Positions 8,388 through 19,391 of a DNA stretch of 64,000 nt are shown here, one piece after another. Where the stretch lies: NCBI RefSeq assembly GCF_016031625.1, contig NZ_JACCHP010000002.1, positions 62,001-126,000 of the forward strand, given 5' to 3'. The notes under the pieces are model-generated. The model had not been told where the DNA came from, did not search any database, and saw nothing but the letters and a program-made list of their open reading frames with translations. Source of the stretch: Bradyrhizobium agreste. GTDB lineage: Bacteria > Pseudomonadota > Alphaproteobacteria > Rhizobiales > Xanthobacteraceae. Numbering within the stretch: position 1 is the first letter of the stretch; each line of letters starts with the position of its first letter. A program made the position numbers and the translations under genes.

Positions 8388-10697
8388 TTACGTAAACAAC
8401 GTCGGCTGCTGGCGCGAGGCGCGTTCCTGGGCTTCGACGACCGCGACTGCCGTCATGTTGAGGATGCCGCGCGCCGTCACCGAGGGGGTGAGGATATGCG
8501 CGGGGCGCGCCGGGCCGACCAGGATCGGGCCGACGGGCAACGCGTCCGCCAGCGACTTGATCATCTGGTAGGCGACGTTGGCGGTATCCAAGGTCGGCAT
8601 GATCAGGATGTTGGCCTCGCCCTCGAGCTTGGAGTGCGGCAGCACCATTCGTCGCGCAGCGGCGGAGAGTGCGGTGTCGCCCTGCATCTCGCCGTCGGCC
8701 TCGATCTCCGGATGCTTCTCCTTCAAGAGCTGCGTCGCCCGCCGCATCTTGCGCGAGGATTCGGTGTCGTAGCTGCCGAAATCCGAGTGCGAGACGAAGG
8801 CGATCTTCGGCTTGATGGTGAAGCGCTGCACGTGCACCGCGGCGAGCGAGGCGATCTCCGCGAGCTCCTCCGCGCTGGGGTTGGGACGAACCTGCGTGTC
8901 GGCGATGAAGAAGGCGCCCTTGCTGGTGATCAATAGCGCCAGCGCCGCGTAGTCGCTGATCCCAGGCGAGAAGCCGATGATCTCGCGGACATGGCGCAGA
9001 TGGCTCATGTAGCGGCCCTCGACACCGCAGAGCATCGCGTCCGCCTCGCCGCGCGACACCGCAAGCGCCGCGATGACCGTGTTGTTGGTGCGCACCACCG
9101 TGCGCGCCGCGTCGGGCGTCACGCCGCGGCGGCCGGCGACCTCGACATAGGATTGCACGTAGGAGCGGTAGCGCGGATCATCCTCGGGGTTGACTAAGTC
9201 GAAATCCTTGCCTGCCTTGATCGAGAGACCGAAGCGCTTGAGGCGCGCCTCGACGACCGAAGGACGGCCGACCAGGATCGGCCGCGCCAGCTTCTCCTCC
9301 AGCACGACTTGCGTGGCGCGCAGCACGCGCTCGTCCTCGCCTTCGGCATAGATCACGCGCACCGGCTGGGTCTTGGCCTTGGCGAACATCGGCTTCATGA
9401 CGAGGCCGGAGCGGAAGGCGAAGCGCTCGAGCAGCGCCCTGTACTCGTCGAAATTGGTGATGGGCCGCGTCGCGACCCCGGATTCCATCGCCGCCTTCGC
9501 CACGGCCGGCGCGATGCGGAGAATCAACCTGGGATCAAACGGGCTCGGGATCAGCGAGCCCGGACCGAAGCCCTGCGTCTCGCCAGTGTCGAAACCCTGC
9601 GCAACCGCATCCGACGGCGCCTCGCGCGCGAGCTGCGCGATGGCCTCCACGGCGGCGTGCTTCATCTCCTCGTTGATCGCGGTGGCGCCGACGTCGAGCG
9701 CGCCGCGGAAGATGAAGGGAAAGCACAGGACGTTGTTGACCTGGTTCGGGTAGTCGGAACGGCCGGTGCAGATCATGGCATCGGGGCGCGCCTTGCGCGC
9801 CTCTTCCGGCATGATTTCCGGCACCGGATTGGCGAGCGCCATGATCAGGGGCTTGTCGCCCATCGCCTTGGCCATGTCAGGCTTGAGCACGCCCGGCGCC
9901 GAGAGCCCGATGAAGATGTCGGCGCCGCCGATGACGTCGGCGAGCGTGCGCTTGTCGGTCTTCTGTGCATAGACCGCCTTCCAGCGGTCCATCGAGGTGT
10001 TGCGGCCCTCGTGCACGAGGCCGTCGATGTCGCAGACCCAGATGTTCTTGCGCTGCGCGCCCATCGAGACCAGCAGGTTCAACGTCGCGATCGCGGCGGC
10101 CCCTGCCCCCGAGGCCACGATCTTGACGTCGGACAGCTTCTTGCCGTTCAGGCGGAGGCCGTTTGTGATCGCGGCGGCGACGATGATCGCGGTGCCGTGC
10201 TGGTCGTCGTGGAAGACCGGGATCTTCATGCGCTCCTTCAGGCGCGCTTCGATCTCGAAGCATTCCGGCCCTCGGATGTCCTCCAGGTTGATGCCGCCGA
10301 AGGTCGGCTCCAGCGCGGCCACGGTCTCGACCACGCGGTCGATGGTGTCGGCGGCGATCTCGATGTCGAACACGTCGATGCCGGCGAATTTCTTGAACAG
10401 GACCGCCTTGCCTTCCATCACCGGCTTGGAGGCCAGCGGACCGATATTGCCGAGGCCGAGCACCGCGGTGCCGTTGGAGACCACCGCGACCAGGTTGGCG
10501 CGCGTGGTGAGCGTGGCCGCCTCGGCCGGGTTCTTGGCGATTTCGGTGCAGGCCGCGGCGACGCCCGGCGAATAAGCCAGCGCGAGGTCGCGCTGGTTGG
10601 CAAGCGGCTTGCTTGCCTGGATCTCGAGCTTTCCAGGGCGCGGCAGACGATGGTAGGCGAGCGCCGCCTGGTGGAGATCATCAGAATAGGACGACAT
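8388..10697 (-). CDS. maeB: NADP-type malic enzyme with phosphotransacetylase-like C-terminal domain
   Basis: The 769-residue enzyme oxidatively decarboxylates malate to pyruvate. The malic N-terminal domain (about 1-160) carries [11 protein letters not shown] and [13 protein letters not shown]. The NAD(P)-binding domain (about 165-400) has [15 protein letters not shown] and [14 protein letters not shown]. The C-terminal third (about 430-765) resembles phosphate acetyltransferase, as in other alphaproteobacterial malic enzymes, where it is thought to be regulatory. Rhizobia have an NAD (dme) and an NADP (tme) form, and I cannot decide which this is. Divergently placed from the gene at 10945. 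Confidence 0.9.
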   Translation of the reverse strand: MSSYSDDLHQAALAYHRLPRPGKLEIQASKPLANQRDLALAYSPGVAAACTEIAKNPAEAATLTTRANLVAVVSNGTAVLGLGNIGPLASKPVMEGKAVLFKKFAGIDVFDIEIAADTIDRVVETVAALEPTFGGINLEDIRGPECFEIEARLKERMKIPVFHDDQHGTAIIVAAAITNGLRLNGKKLSDVKIVASGAGAAAIATLNLLVSMGAQRKNIWVCDIDGLVHEGRNTSMDRWKAVYAQKTDKRTLADVIGGADIFIGLSAPGVLKPDMAKAMGDKPLIMALANPVPEIMPEEARKARPDAMICTGRSDYPNQVNNVLCFPFIFRGALDVGATAINEEMKHAAVEAIAQLAREAPSDAVAQGFDTGETQGFGPGSLIPSPFDPRLILRIAPAVAKAAMESGVATRPITNFDEYRALLERFAFRSGLVMKPMFAKAKTQPVRVIYAEGEDERVLRATQVVLEEKLARPILVGRPSVVEARLKRFGLSIKAGKDFDLVNPEDDPRYRSYVQSYVEVAGRRGVTPDAARTVVRTNNTVIAALAVSRGEADAMLCGVEGRYMSHLRHVREIIGFSPGISDYAALALLITSKGAFFIADTQVRPNPSAEELAEIASLAAVHVQRFTIKPKIAFVSHSDFGSYDTESSRKMRRATQLLKEKHPEIEADGEMQGDTALSAAARRMVLPHSKLEGEANILIMPTLDTANVAYQMIKSLADALPVGPILVGPARPAHILTPSVTARGILNMTAVAVVEAQERASRQQPTLFT

Positions 10698-10944
10698 GCG
10701 GTGTCTCGCCTCGCGTAACCGGCCTCAAAATGCATGATCCGGGGCCGCTGTCCAAGCGGACCGTATTTCCGGGTCGTGGAAACGGGGATCAAGCACGTCA
10801 GGCGCCCCGGTGGCAACATCCGAATGCGCTCCCATCAACAGGGGGTGCAGTCAAACATTTGAAAACCATAGCTTTCCCTGGACCGCGCGAGGTTTCGCGA
10901 ATATGCCAGGTTGCGCGGTACAAAACGAGCAACTGGAGCTGGGA

Positions 10945-12918
10945 ATGAAGCGAATCCTGATCGGCCTGATCGTGGCAGCCGTGCTCGGCGCGGGCGGATG
11001 GTTTGGCTTCAACCTTTATGTCCAGCATCGGGCGACCAGTGAGGTCGAGGCGGCGTTCGCGCAGATCCGCGCAGGCGGCGGCAAGGCGAGCCATGGCAAG
11101 GTCACCTTCGAGTTCGCGACCCGGGCGCTCACGGTCGACGACATCGCAATCACGCCAGCCGGCCAGCCGCAAGCGCTGGTCAAGATCGCCGGCATCAAGG
11201 GCACCGGCGTTCGCCTGATCGACGATGCCAGCTTCTCGGCCGACAGCATCGACATCAATGGCTTCGAAGTCGCTCTGGACGAGGTCGGCGCCGCGAAGCT
11301 GAAGGCATCCTACAAGATCCCGCAGCTCACCCTGCGGGACTATGCCGGTCCCATTCGCGGCGGCAATCCGCCGGCGGGCGAGTCCCTGTTCGACCTTTAT
11401 CGTTACGTGCTCGAACAATACGCAGGCATCACGGCATCATCCGTCGCGGCTCCGACGCTGACCATGACCTTCGACGCGAGCGGCAGCGCCGCTGGAAGCG
11501 GCGAAATCACCTATTCCGGGCTGGCAATCCAAAATCTCAAGCGCGGCAAGGTGAAGGCGATGAAGGCCGATCACGCCGTCTTCACCATCGACGTGCCCCA
11601 GCCGGGCAAACCGGAAAAGCTCACCGGCGACCTCTCCAACATCGTCATCAACGATTTCGACACGACCGCAATCGCCGCGGCGCTCGCCCCGCAGAAGGCC
11701 GGCGACGACAGCTTTCACCGCATCTACAGGCAGATCTCGGCGGGCCCCTATGTGCTGAAATCCAGTCAGGGCATGCGGATGGAGATCGACGGGATCAGTT
11801 TCGAGGACATCGCGGTGCAGCCCTCCAAATTCCGGCCGGCCGAGATCGTGGCACTGATGCCGACGGACCGGTCGGTCGTCGCAACCGCCGCGCAATCGCG
11901 AGAGACGATGGAGAAGCTCGCCGGATGTTATGAGGGTCTTCGCATTGGCCGGATCGAGATCGGCAAGACGTCGATGGGCCTTCCGCAAGGAACGGCCACG
12001 ATCAAGGCGGTCAGATACCACGACGGCGAATTCGCAGTCGAAGGCGTCGACACGCCGTCTCCGCAAGGGCCGTTCAAGATGGAGCGCTTCGCGCTGAAAT
12101 CGTTCAGCGCCGCAAACCTGATGCGATGGGCGGCCGGCATCAGCAGGCACGGCCAGCCGCCCCCGCCCGAAGAGATGCTGGGCCTGTTCCGCGTGCTCGA
12201 AGGCGCCGAGGTCAAGGGCGTGGTTGCGCCCCACAACACCGCGCGGCAGCCCATCACCATCGACACGATCAGCCTGAACTGGGGCCAGCTGGTGGGATCG
12301 ATCCCGAGCAAGGCAAATCTGGTCGTGAAGATGGTCACGCCGACCGATCCCGCCAATCCGGCGCTGCAGCCGCTGATCGTGGCAGGCGTGGACAAGCTCG
12401 CGGTCGACCTCGATCTCGGCGCGACCTGGACGGAATCGTCGGGCGCATTCGCGCTCGCACCCGCCACGCTCGATCTCGGCAATCTCGCCAAGGCACAGGT
12501 GAGCGTGGCCCTCGCCAAGGTGCCGCGCGAGCTGTTCACCACGACGGATCCGTCCGAGGCGATGGGTCAGTTGGCGCAGGTCGAGACCGGCGCAATCGAG
12601 CTCGCCTTGCGCGACCGCGGCGTGGTCGATCTGGTCGTGGCCCAGTTCGCGCGCATGCAGAATGTCAGCCGTGACGCCGCGCGCAGCGCCATGGTCGCGA
12701 TGATCCGGGCCCAGGGCGAGAAGGTCGCGGCCTCCAATCTCGATGCCAAGGTCGCGGTCGATGCACTCGCCGGCTTCGTCGAGACGTCGGGGCAAACGCT
12801 GAGCATCAGGCTGACACCGCTCGGCAAGCTGCCGGTGCTTCAGCTGGTCGATGTCCTCGACCAGGAACCAATCATCGCGCTGGCGCAGTTCAGGATCGAG
12901 GCCTCGACGGGGTTGTGA
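10945..12918 (+). CDS. Large membrane-anchored protein of unknown function
   Basis: The 657-residue protein has an N-terminal membrane anchor (MKRILIGLIVAAVLGAGGWF) and a long beta-rich extracytoplasmic part. The part after the anchor (VTFEFATRALTVDDIAI) resembles the layout of AsmA/DUF945-like envelope proteins, but no diagnostic motif is seen. ATG 10945 is chosen because the anchor starts there and GGAGCTGGG lies just upstream. It is monocistronic, divergent from maeB and convergent with aspS across a large palindrome. Confidence 0.6.
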   Translation: MKRILIGLIVAAVLGAGGWFGFNLYVQHRATSEVEAAFAQIRAGGGKASHGKVTFEFATRALTVDDIAITPAGQPQALVKIAGIKGTGVRLIDDASFSADSIDINGFEVALDEVGAAKLKASYKIPQLTLRDYAGPIRGGNPPAGESLFDLYRYVLEQYAGITASSVAAPTLTMTFDASGSAAGSGEITYSGLAIQNLKRGKVKAMKADHAVFTIDVPQPGKPEKLTGDLSNIVINDFDTTAIAAALAPQKAGDDSFHRIYRQISAGPYVLKSSQGMRMEIDGISFEDIAVQPSKFRPAEIVALMPTDRSVVATAAQSRETMEKLAGCYEGLRIGRIEIGKTSMGLPQGTATIKAVRYHDGEFAVEGVDTPSPQGPFKMERFALKSFSAANLMRWAAGISRHGQPPPPEEMLGLFRVLEGAEVKGVVAPHNTARQPITIDTISLNWGQLVGSIPSKANLVVKMVTPTDPANPALQPLIVAGVDKLAVDLDLGATWTESSGAFALAPATLDLGNLAKAQVSVALAKVPRELFTTTDPSEAMGQLAQVETGAIELALRDRGVVDLVVAQFARMQNVSRDAARSAMVAMIRAQGEKVAASNLDAKVAVDALAGFVETSGQTLSIRLTPLGKLPVLQLVDVLDQEPIIALAQFRIEASTGL

Positions 12919-12968
12919 GGCATATTGCTGCGAAAGAGCTGGCAGCTGGCCTGGCGAAAATGCCACCC

Positions 12969-13048
12969 CGTCATTGCGAGCGCAGCGAAGCAATCCAGAG
13001 TCCCTCCGCGGAAAGATTCTGGATTGCTTCGCTGCGCTCGCAATGACG
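12969..13048. repeat. Long palindromic repeat with 31-bp perfect arms
   Basis: Positions 12969-12999 and 13018-13048 are exact reverse complements, with an 18-bp loop. The arms start CGTCATTGCGAGCGCAGCGA. The element sits between two convergent genes and would form a very stable hairpin in transcripts from either side. The sequence type recurs between genes in Bradyrhizobium (family knowledge). Confidence 0.85.
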
Positions 13049-13062
13049 CTGTAAGGACAGCG

Positions 13063-14835
13063 TCACTTCTGCGGCAGGTTCACCCGGATGTGCAGCTCGC
13101 GGAGCTGCTTTGTCGTGGCTTCCGACGGGGCGCCCATCAGGAGGTCCATGGCCTGCTGGTTCATCGGGAATAGCGAGATCTCCCGCAAATTCGTGGTGCC
13201 GCAGAGCAGCATCACGATGCGGTCGACGCCCGCGGCCATGCCGCCGTGCGGCGGGGCGCCGTACTGGAAGGCGCGGTACATGCCGCCGAAACGCTCGACC
13301 ACTTCCTGCTCGCCGTAACCGGCGATCTCGAACGCCTTGACCATCGCTTCCGGCACGTGGTTGCGGATGCCGCCCGAGGCGATCTCGTAGCCGTTGCAGG
13401 TGATGTCGTACTGGAACGCCTTGATCGTCAGCGGATCCTGCGACTTCAGCGCCTCCAGCCCGCCTTGCGGCATTGAGAACGGGTTGTGCGAGAAATCGAC
13501 CTTCTTGTCGTCCTCGTTGTACTCGTACATCGGGAAGTCGACGATCCAGGCGAGCTCGAATCGCTCTTTGTCGGTCAGGTTCAATTCCTCGCCGACCTTG
13601 TTGCGGGCGAGACCCGAGAACTTCCAGAACTTGTCGGGATCGCCAGCGACGAAGAAGGCGGCATCGCCTTCCTTGACGCCGAGCTGTGCGCGGATCGCTG
13701 CGGTGCGCTCGGGCCCGATGTTGTTGGCGAGGGGACCTGCGCCCTCGCCGCCTTCGCGCCACATGATGTAGCCGAGGCCGGGCTGGCCCTCGCCCTGCGC
13801 CCACGAGTTCATGCGGTCGCAGAAGGCGCGGCTGCCGCCGCCCGGTGCCGGGATCGCCCAGACCTGGTTTTTGGGATCCTCGAGCATGCGCGCGAACACC
13901 TTGAAGCCGGAGCCGCGGAAATGCTCGGAGACGTCCTGCATCTCGATGGGGTTGCGCAGGTCCGGCTTGTCGCTGCCGTACTTGCGCAAGGCTTCGGCGA
14001 ACGGAATCCGGCGCCAGCCCTTGGTGACCGGCTTGCCCTTCGCGAACTCTTCAAAGACGCCGGTGATCACCGGCTCCATCGCCGCAAAGACGTCTTCCTG
14101 CGTGACAAAGCTCATCTCGACGTCGAGCTGATAGAACTCGCCGGGCAGACGGTCGGCGCGCGGATCCTCGTCGCGGAAGCACGGCGCGATCTGAAAGTAG
14201 CGGTCGAAGCCGCTCATCATCAAGAGCTGCTTGTACTGCTGCGGCGCCTGCGGCAGCGCGTAGAACTTGCCGGGATGGATGCGCGATGGGACGAGGAAGT
14301 CGCGCGCGCCCTCCGGCGAGGACGCGGTCAGGATCGGCGTGTTGAACTCGAAGAAGCCCTGCCCCTCCATCCGCCGACGCATCGACTTGATGATCTCGAC
14401 GCGGGTCATGATGTTCTGGTGCAGCTTCTCGCGACGCAGGTCGAGGAAGCGATATTTGAGTCTGATGTCCTCGGGGTAGTCCTGGTCGCCGAACACCGGC
14501 AGCGGCAGGTCGCCGGCCGGGCCCAGCACCTCGATCTCGTTGACATAGACCTCGACCTTGCCGGTCGGCAGATCGTCGTTGTCGGTGCCCTCGGGGCGGC
14601 GACGGACCTTGCCGTCCATCTTGACCACGAATTCCGAGCGCAGCTTTTCGGCCAGCGAGAACGCCGCCGAGTCCGGATCGACCACGCACTGGGTCAGGCC
14701 GTAATGGTCGCGCAGGTCGATGAACAGCACGCCGCCATGGTCGCGGACGCGATGGACCCAGCCGGAGAGGCGGATGGTCTCGCCGATGTTGCTCTCGCGG
14801 AGCGCGCCGCATGTATGTGACCGGTAGCGATGCAT
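13063..14835 (-). CDS. aspS: Aspartyl-tRNA synthetase
   Basis: The 590-residue class II synthetase charges tRNA-Asp. The N-terminal OB-fold anticodon-binding domain includes [20 protein letters not shown]. The catalytic core has the class II motif 2 region ([19 protein letters not shown]) and motif 3 ([16 protein letters not shown]), with the bacterial GAD insertion between them. Length matches the bacterial type. Many alphaproteobacteria use a non-discriminating enzyme together with GatCAB; which type this is cannot be read by eye. Confidence 0.96.
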   Translation of the reverse strand: MHRYRSHTCGALRESNIGETIRLSGWVHRVRDHGGVLFIDLRDHYGLTQCVVDPDSAAFSLAEKLRSEFVVKMDGKVRRRPEGTDNDDLPTGKVEVYVNEIEVLGPAGDLPLPVFGDQDYPEDIRLKYRFLDLRREKLHQNIMTRVEIIKSMRRRMEGQGFFEFNTPILTASSPEGARDFLVPSRIHPGKFYALPQAPQQYKQLLMMSGFDRYFQIAPCFRDEDPRADRLPGEFYQLDVEMSFVTQEDVFAAMEPVITGVFEEFAKGKPVTKGWRRIPFAEALRKYGSDKPDLRNPIEMQDVSEHFRGSGFKVFARMLEDPKNQVWAIPAPGGGSRAFCDRMNSWAQGEGQPGLGYIMWREGGEGAGPLANNIGPERTAAIRAQLGVKEGDAAFFVAGDPDKFWKFSGLARNKVGEELNLTDKERFELAWIVDFPMYEYNEDDKKVDFSHNPFSMPQGGLEALKSQDPLTIKAFQYDITCNGYEIASGGIRNHVPEAMVKAFEIAGYGEQEVVERFGGMYRAFQYGAPPHGGMAAGVDRIVMLLCGTTNLREISLFPMNQQAMDLLMGAPSEATTKQLRELHIRVNLPQK

Positions 14836-15032
14836 GGTCGTCCCAAAATCGATGTCGAAAGGAGGCGAATCGAACGGGCCTTGATGGCCGGTCCGAAGTT
14901 GCGGCAGGGTTTACCCGACGAGGACCAAGGCGGCAACCAAGGGAACGTCCTGTTTTGGACCCGAAGGGCCCATTTTTGGCTTATCAGAGACCGAGCCTTT
15001 GCCGAGACGCGTTCCAGCCCTATCTTGAGCCC

Positions 15033-16505
15033 ATGACGGTCCATTTCCCCTTCCAGAACTCCTATTCGGCGCTGCCGGACAGCTTCTTCGCCAGAGTCGC
15101 GCCGACCCCCGTCGCCGCGCCCCGGCTGATCAAGCTGAACCGGCCGCTGGCGATCCAGCTCGGGCTGGATCCCGACATGTTGGAGACCCCGGAAGGAGCG
15201 GAGATCCTGGCCGGCAAGACAGTTCCCGCCGGCGCGGATCCCATCGCCATGGCCTATGCTGGGCATCAGTTCGGGCATTTCGTGCCGCAGCTCGGCGACG
15301 GCCGTGCCATCCTGCTCGGCGAGGTCATCGACAAGGACGGCGTCCGCCGCGACATCCAGCTCAAGGGATCTGGCCCCACCCCGTTCTCCCGCCGCGGCGA
15401 CGGCCGCGCTGCGCTCGGGCCGGTCCTGCGCGAATACATCGTCAGCGAGGCCATGTATGCGCTCGGCATTCCGACCACGCGCTCGCTCGCGGCGGTTGTC
15501 ACCGGGGAGCACGTCATCCGCGAGACCGCGCTGCCCGGCGCGGTGCTGACCCGCGTCGCCTCCAGCCATATCCGCGTCGGCACCTTCCAGTTCTTCGCTG
15601 TCCGCCGCGACACCGAGGCGATCCGCCGGCTCGCCGATCACGTCATCACGCGCCACTATCCGGAGTTGCTGAAGGCCGAGCGACCCTATCATGCCCTGCT
15701 CGCTGCCGTGGTCGCGCGCCAGGCCGAGCTGATCGCGCGCTGGCTGCTGGTCGGCTTCATCCATGGCGTGATGAACACCGACAACACGTCGATCTCGGGC
15801 GAGACCATCGATTACGGCCCGTGCGCCTTCATGGATTCCTACAATCCCGCGCAGGTGTTCTCCTCGATCGACGAGATGGGCCGCTACGCCTATGCCAACC
15901 AGCCCCGCATCGGCCTGTGGAATCTGACGCGCCTCGCCGAATGCCTGCTGCCGCTGTTCGGAAGCGAGCAGGAGAAGGCGGTCGCCGAAGCGCAGGACAT
16001 TCTCGGCGCGTTCTCCGATCAGTTCAGCGCCGCCTATCAAGCCGGCCTGCGGCGGAAGGTCGGCCTGTTCACGGAGCGCGACGGCGACGATGCCCTGATC
16101 CAGGACCTCTTGGATGCCATGGCCAGGAACCAGGCCGACTTCACCCTCACCTTCCGCAAGCTGGGCGAGGCCGCTGGCGATGAGGGCACCGACGTGCGCG
16201 CCCAGTTCATGGAGCCCGCAGCCTTCGACGAATGGGCCGGCCGCTGGCGCGCCCGCATCGCGCTGGAGCCGCAAACCGCAGCCGAGCGGCAGGCGGCGAT
16301 GCACGCCATCAATCCGCTGTTCATCCCGCGCAACCACCGCGTCGAGGCCGTGATCCAGGCTGCGGTAAACAACGATGACTACGCGCCGTTCGAGGAATTG
16401 GTGAAAGTGCTGGCGAAGCCCTACGAGGACCAGCCGGAGTATGCGGCTTATGCCGATCCGCCACTCCCGGACCAGCGCGTGTTGCAGACGTTTTGCGGGA
16501 CCTGA
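15033..16505 (+). CDS. selO: SelO-type protein adenylyltransferase (YdiU/UPF0061)
   Basis: The 490-residue pseudokinase-fold protein transfers AMP to Ser/Thr/Tyr of target proteins and is tied to redox stress in characterised members. Visible family signatures are [20 protein letters not shown] (about 73-92), the ATP-binding [20 protein letters not shown] (Lys111), and [20 protein letters not shown] (about 243-262) with the metal-binding Asn and Asp. The C-terminal selenocysteine/Cys motif of some members is present only as a late Cys (LQTFCGT). The ATG at 15033 gives the family-typical N-terminus. Divergent from aspS. Confidence 0.93.
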   Translation: MTVHFPFQNSYSALPDSFFARVAPTPVAAPRLIKLNRPLAIQLGLDPDMLETPEGAEILAGKTVPAGADPIAMAYAGHQFGHFVPQLGDGRAILLGEVIDKDGVRRDIQLKGSGPTPFSRRGDGRAALGPVLREYIVSEAMYALGIPTTRSLAAVVTGEHVIRETALPGAVLTRVASSHIRVGTFQFFAVRRDTEAIRRLADHVITRHYPELLKAERPYHALLAAVVARQAELIARWLLVGFIHGVMNTDNTSISGETIDYGPCAFMDSYNPAQVFSSIDEMGRYAYANQPRIGLWNLTRLAECLLPLFGSEQEKAVAEAQDILGAFSDQFSAAYQAGLRRKVGLFTERDGDDALIQDLLDAMARNQADFTLTFRKLGEAAGDEGTDVRAQFMEPAAFDEWAGRWRARIALEPQTAAERQAAMHAINPLFIPRNHRVEAVIQAAVNNDDYAPFEELVKVLAKPYEDQPEYAAYADPPLPDQRVLQTFCGT

Positions 16506-16710
16506 GAACGGCTCGACCGCGCACCATCTCAAATTGATCCACGGCACTGACTACGCCTTGCGCTGGTCGGCGCATGACCCGCGGGCGTTGTGGACACGTC
16601 CCGTCCGATGGAACCGTTGTCATCAAACTGAAACACACGCGCTCTAACGGGCTGGCAGCGCCGTCTTGCCGGAGGCGCCCGTCCTCCAACCGTCCCGATA
16701 CAGCGCGCCC

Positions 16711-17562
16711 ATGCCCTTCAAATTCATCCACCTCACCGACACGCATCTGGCGAACCCCGGCTTGAAGCTCTATGGTCTCGATCCGCGCGCGCGGCTGGAC
16801 GCGGCGATTGCCGACATCAACGCGCATCAGTCGGACGCTGCGTTTGCGGTCGTGACCGGCGATCTCACCCATTGGGGCGAGGCTGAATCCTACGCCAATT
16901 TCGCCGAGGCGATGGCGGCGCTGACAATTCCCTACATCGCGATGGTCGGCAATCACGACAAGCGCGTCACCTGCCTGGACGCGCTGAAGGCCGCGCCGCG
17001 CGATGCCAACGGCTTCGTGCAGGGCACGCGCACCACCGAGCACGGCCTGTTCGTCTTCCTCGACACGCTGGACGAGACCAGCCATGCCGGCGAGATGTGC
17101 GCAAAGCGCCTCGGCTGGCTGGCGAACACGCTCGCGGCCGCGCCCGACGACCAGGAGTTCGTCGTGTTCATGCATCATCCGCCCTTCCCGGTCGGCGTCC
17201 ACGCCATGGACGAGATCGCGCTGAAGCAGAGCGCCGAATTCGCCGAGGTGATCGCGCCCTATCGCGCGCGCATCCGCCACCTCTTCTTCGGCCATGTGCA
17301 CCGGCCGATCTTCGGCAGCTACGGCAAGATCCCGTTCTCGACGTTGCGCGGCACCAACCACCAGGTCTGGTTCGAGCTCGACGTTGCCGCCAGCGAGCAT
17401 CTCGCCAGCCACGAGCCGCCGGCCTATGGCGTCGTGCTGATCGACGACGAGAACGTCGTCGTGCACAGCCACGATTTCCTCGACCAGAGTCTGCGCTTCC
17501 CCTTCGAGCCGCCGGCAGGAGTGGACGGCCGCGACTATGCACTCAATTTCCCGGCGCGATGA
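16711..17562 (+). CDS. Class III cyclic-nucleotide/glycerophosphodiester-type metallophosphoesterase
   Basis: The 283-residue protein has the full metallophosphatase motif series: LTDTHL, TGDLTHWGE, GNHDKR, FMHHPP and FGHVHRP. This identifies a binuclear-metal phosphodiesterase close to GpdQ and CpdA. The stop lies 1 bp before the ATG of an UgpA-like permease, so it is part of an importer operon. That context favours hydrolysis of imported glycerophosphodiesters over cAMP turnover (inference). The start at 16711 begins directly at the first strand. Confidence 0.85.
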   Translation: MPFKFIHLTDTHLANPGLKLYGLDPRARLDAAIADINAHQSDAAFAVVTGDLTHWGEAESYANFAEAMAALTIPYIAMVGNHDKRVTCLDALKAAPRDANGFVQGTRTTEHGLFVFLDTLDETSHAGEMCAKRLGWLANTLAAAPDDQEFVVFMHHPPFPVGVHAMDEIALKQSAEFAEVIAPYRARIRHLFFGHVHRPIFGSYGKIPFSTLRGTNHQVWFELDVAASEHLASHEPPAYGVVLIDDENVVVHSHDFLDQSLRFPFEPPAGVDGRDYALNFPAR

Positions 17563-17563
17563 G

Positions 17564-18514
17564 ATGAGCCTCGCTGAACCCGCGGCTCTCCCGGTCGCGA
17601 CGTCGGCGGCACCGCGTCTACACGTCCTGAAGCGCGTCCTGGGTCGCTTCAAGGCCTCGCTGCCGGCCTATTTGCTGCTTTTGCCGTCGCTGATTTTCCT
17701 CGCGCTGTTCACCTATGGCGCGATGGGCCGCGTGCTCGTGGATGCGCTCTATCAGCGCGCGAGCCCGAAGGCGCCGGTGCGTTTCGTCGGCTTTGAGAAC
17801 ATCAGCGCGGTGCTTGCCGACCCCGCCTTCACAGGCGCCGTCGTCAACAATTTGATCTACACCGTCGGCACGGCGGTGCCGAGCATCGCGCTGGCGCTGC
17901 TGTTCGCGCTGGCGCTGTCGCGCACCAACGTGGTGACCAGTGCGCTGCGCGCCGCGCTGTTCCTCCCCGTGCTGATCCCGATGGTCGCGGCCTCCGCGTT
18001 GTTCCTCTTCATCTTCCTTCCGAATGTCGGCCTGCTCGACTATTACATCGGCCGGCTGCTTCCGGTGCTGCCGAACTGGCTCGGCGACCCCGATATCGCG
18101 CTTTACGCGATCATGATCATCACGATCTGGAAGAACGCCGGCTATTACATGCTGTTCTTCCTCGCCGGCCTCCAGGCCGTGCCTGAGGATGTCATGGAGG
18201 CCGCGCATCTCGACGGCGCCGGGCCGTATCGGCGGCTGCGCCACATCATCCTGCCGGAGCTCAAGCCCACCTTTCTGTTCGTCACCGTCATCGCCACGCT
18301 CAACGCGGTGACGCAGGTCGACCACGTCTTCGTCATGACCCAGGGCGGGCCGTCCAACGCGACCAACCTCGTGCTGTTCTACATCTACCAGCAGGCGGTC
18401 GAGCACTACGACATCGGCAAGGCCTCGGCGGCGACGCTGCTGACGCTGGCCGCGCTGATGACCCTCACCGCGCTGTCCTTCCGCACCCTGGCGAACCGGG
18501 AGGGCGGGCCATGA
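17564..18514 (+). CDS. ABC transporter permease, UgpA/MalF-like
   Basis: The 316-residue inner-membrane protein has six hydrophobic segments and the cytoplasmic EAA loop (EAAHLDGAGPYRRLRHIILP) that contacts the ATPase. It belongs to the carbohydrate-uptake-1 permeases (sn-glycerol-3-phosphate or sugar type). It starts 1 bp after the phosphoesterase stop, and its own stop overlaps the next permease start (ATGA), so translation is coupled. The ligand is not determined. Confidence 0.88.
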   Translation: MSLAEPAALPVATSAAPRLHVLKRVLGRFKASLPAYLLLLPSLIFLALFTYGAMGRVLVDALYQRASPKAPVRFVGFENISAVLADPAFTGAVVNNLIYTVGTAVPSIALALLFALALSRTNVVTSALRAALFLPVLIPMVAASALFLFIFLPNVGLLDYYIGRLLPVLPNWLGDPDIALYAIMIITIWKNAGYYMLFFLAGLQAVPEDVMEAAHLDGAGPYRRLRHIILPELKPTFLFVTVIATLNAVTQVDHVFVMTQGGPSNATNLVLFYIYQQAVEHYDIGKASAATLLTLAALMTLTALSFRTLANREGGP

Positions 18515-19380
18515 AGCTGATCGATACGCTGTGGAAGGACGCCCCGCTCGCCACCCGCGGCGAGATCACGCCCAAGCTCGGCTTCGCGCTGACCGTGCTG
18601 CTCGCGATGGTCTGGCTGATCCCGTTCCTGTGGATGGGCGTTGCGACGCTGCGCCCGGCCTCGGACGGCATCAACGCCATGGCCGAGCTGATGCCGAGCC
18701 TGAAGCCGACGCTCGACAACGTCAGGGATGCCTGGGAGATCGGCGACTTCCCGCGCTACACGCTCAACACCACGATCATCTGCACCGGCATCCTGCTGGT
18801 GCAGTTCGTCACGATCACGCTGGCCGGCTTTGCCTTCGCGCGCCTGGACTTCGCCGGCAAGACGCCGATCTTCTACCTGTTCCTGATGCAGCTGATGCTG
18901 GTGCCGGTGCTGCTGATCGTGCCGAACCTGTCGTTGGTGGCACAGCTCGGCCTCTATGACACGCTCACGGGCGTGATGATGCCGTTCTTCGCCTCGGCCT
19001 TCGGCACCTTCCTGATGCGCCAGGCGTTCGAAGCCATTCCGACCGAATTGGAAGACGCCGCCCTGATCGACGGCGCGGGCCTCATCCAGCGCATCCGCCA
19101 CATCTACGTGCCGCTGTCGATGCCGAGCTTCTCGGCCTTCGCCATCATCTCCGTGACCAGCCACTGGAACGATTTCCTGTGGCCGCTGATGGTGATCAAT
19201 TCGCCGGACAAGCGGCCGCTCACGGTGGGCCTGTCCGTCTTCACCAAGACCGCCGAAGGCACGCAGGCCTGGGGCACGATCGCGGCGGGCACGCTGATGG
19301 TGATCGCGCCGCTGCTCGTCGCCTTCCTGATCTTCCAGAAACGCTTCATCAGCTCTTTCGTCACCTCAGGCATCAAATAG
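18511..19380 (+). CDS. ABC transporter permease, UgpE/MalG-like
   Basis: The 289-residue permease partner has six membrane segments and the EAA-loop equivalent EDAALIDGAGLIQRIRHIYV. Near the C-terminus WNDFLWPLMVIN is typical of the MalG/UgpE half. It overlaps the upstream permease by 4 bp and is followed 11 bp later by the binding-protein gene. Together they form the membrane part of one importer. Confidence 0.88.
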   Translation: MKLIDTLWKDAPLATRGEITPKLGFALTVLLAMVWLIPFLWMGVATLRPASDGINAMAELMPSLKPTLDNVRDAWEIGDFPRYTLNTTIICTGILLVQFVTITLAGFAFARLDFAGKTPIFYLFLMQLMLVPVLLIVPNLSLVAQLGLYDTLTGVMMPFFASAFGTFLMRQAFEAIPTELEDAALIDGAGLIQRIRHIYVPLSMPSFSAFAIISVTSHWNDFLWPLMVINSPDKRPLTVGLSVFTKTAEGTQAWGTIAAGTLMVIAPLLVAFLIFQKRFISSFVTSGIK

Positions 19381-19391
19381 GAGATTTTCCG

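Noticed and set aside
9309..10718. 469-codon plus-strand open frame opposite the malic enzyme
   Set aside because: It is the antisense shadow of maeB, rich in His/Arg/Gly/Asp with no motif, while the other strand matches malic enzyme along its full length.
14694..16547. 617-codon minus-strand open frame opposite selO
   Set aside because: SelO motifs fill the plus strand here. The minus frame only joins antisense selO to a piece of out-of-frame aspS.
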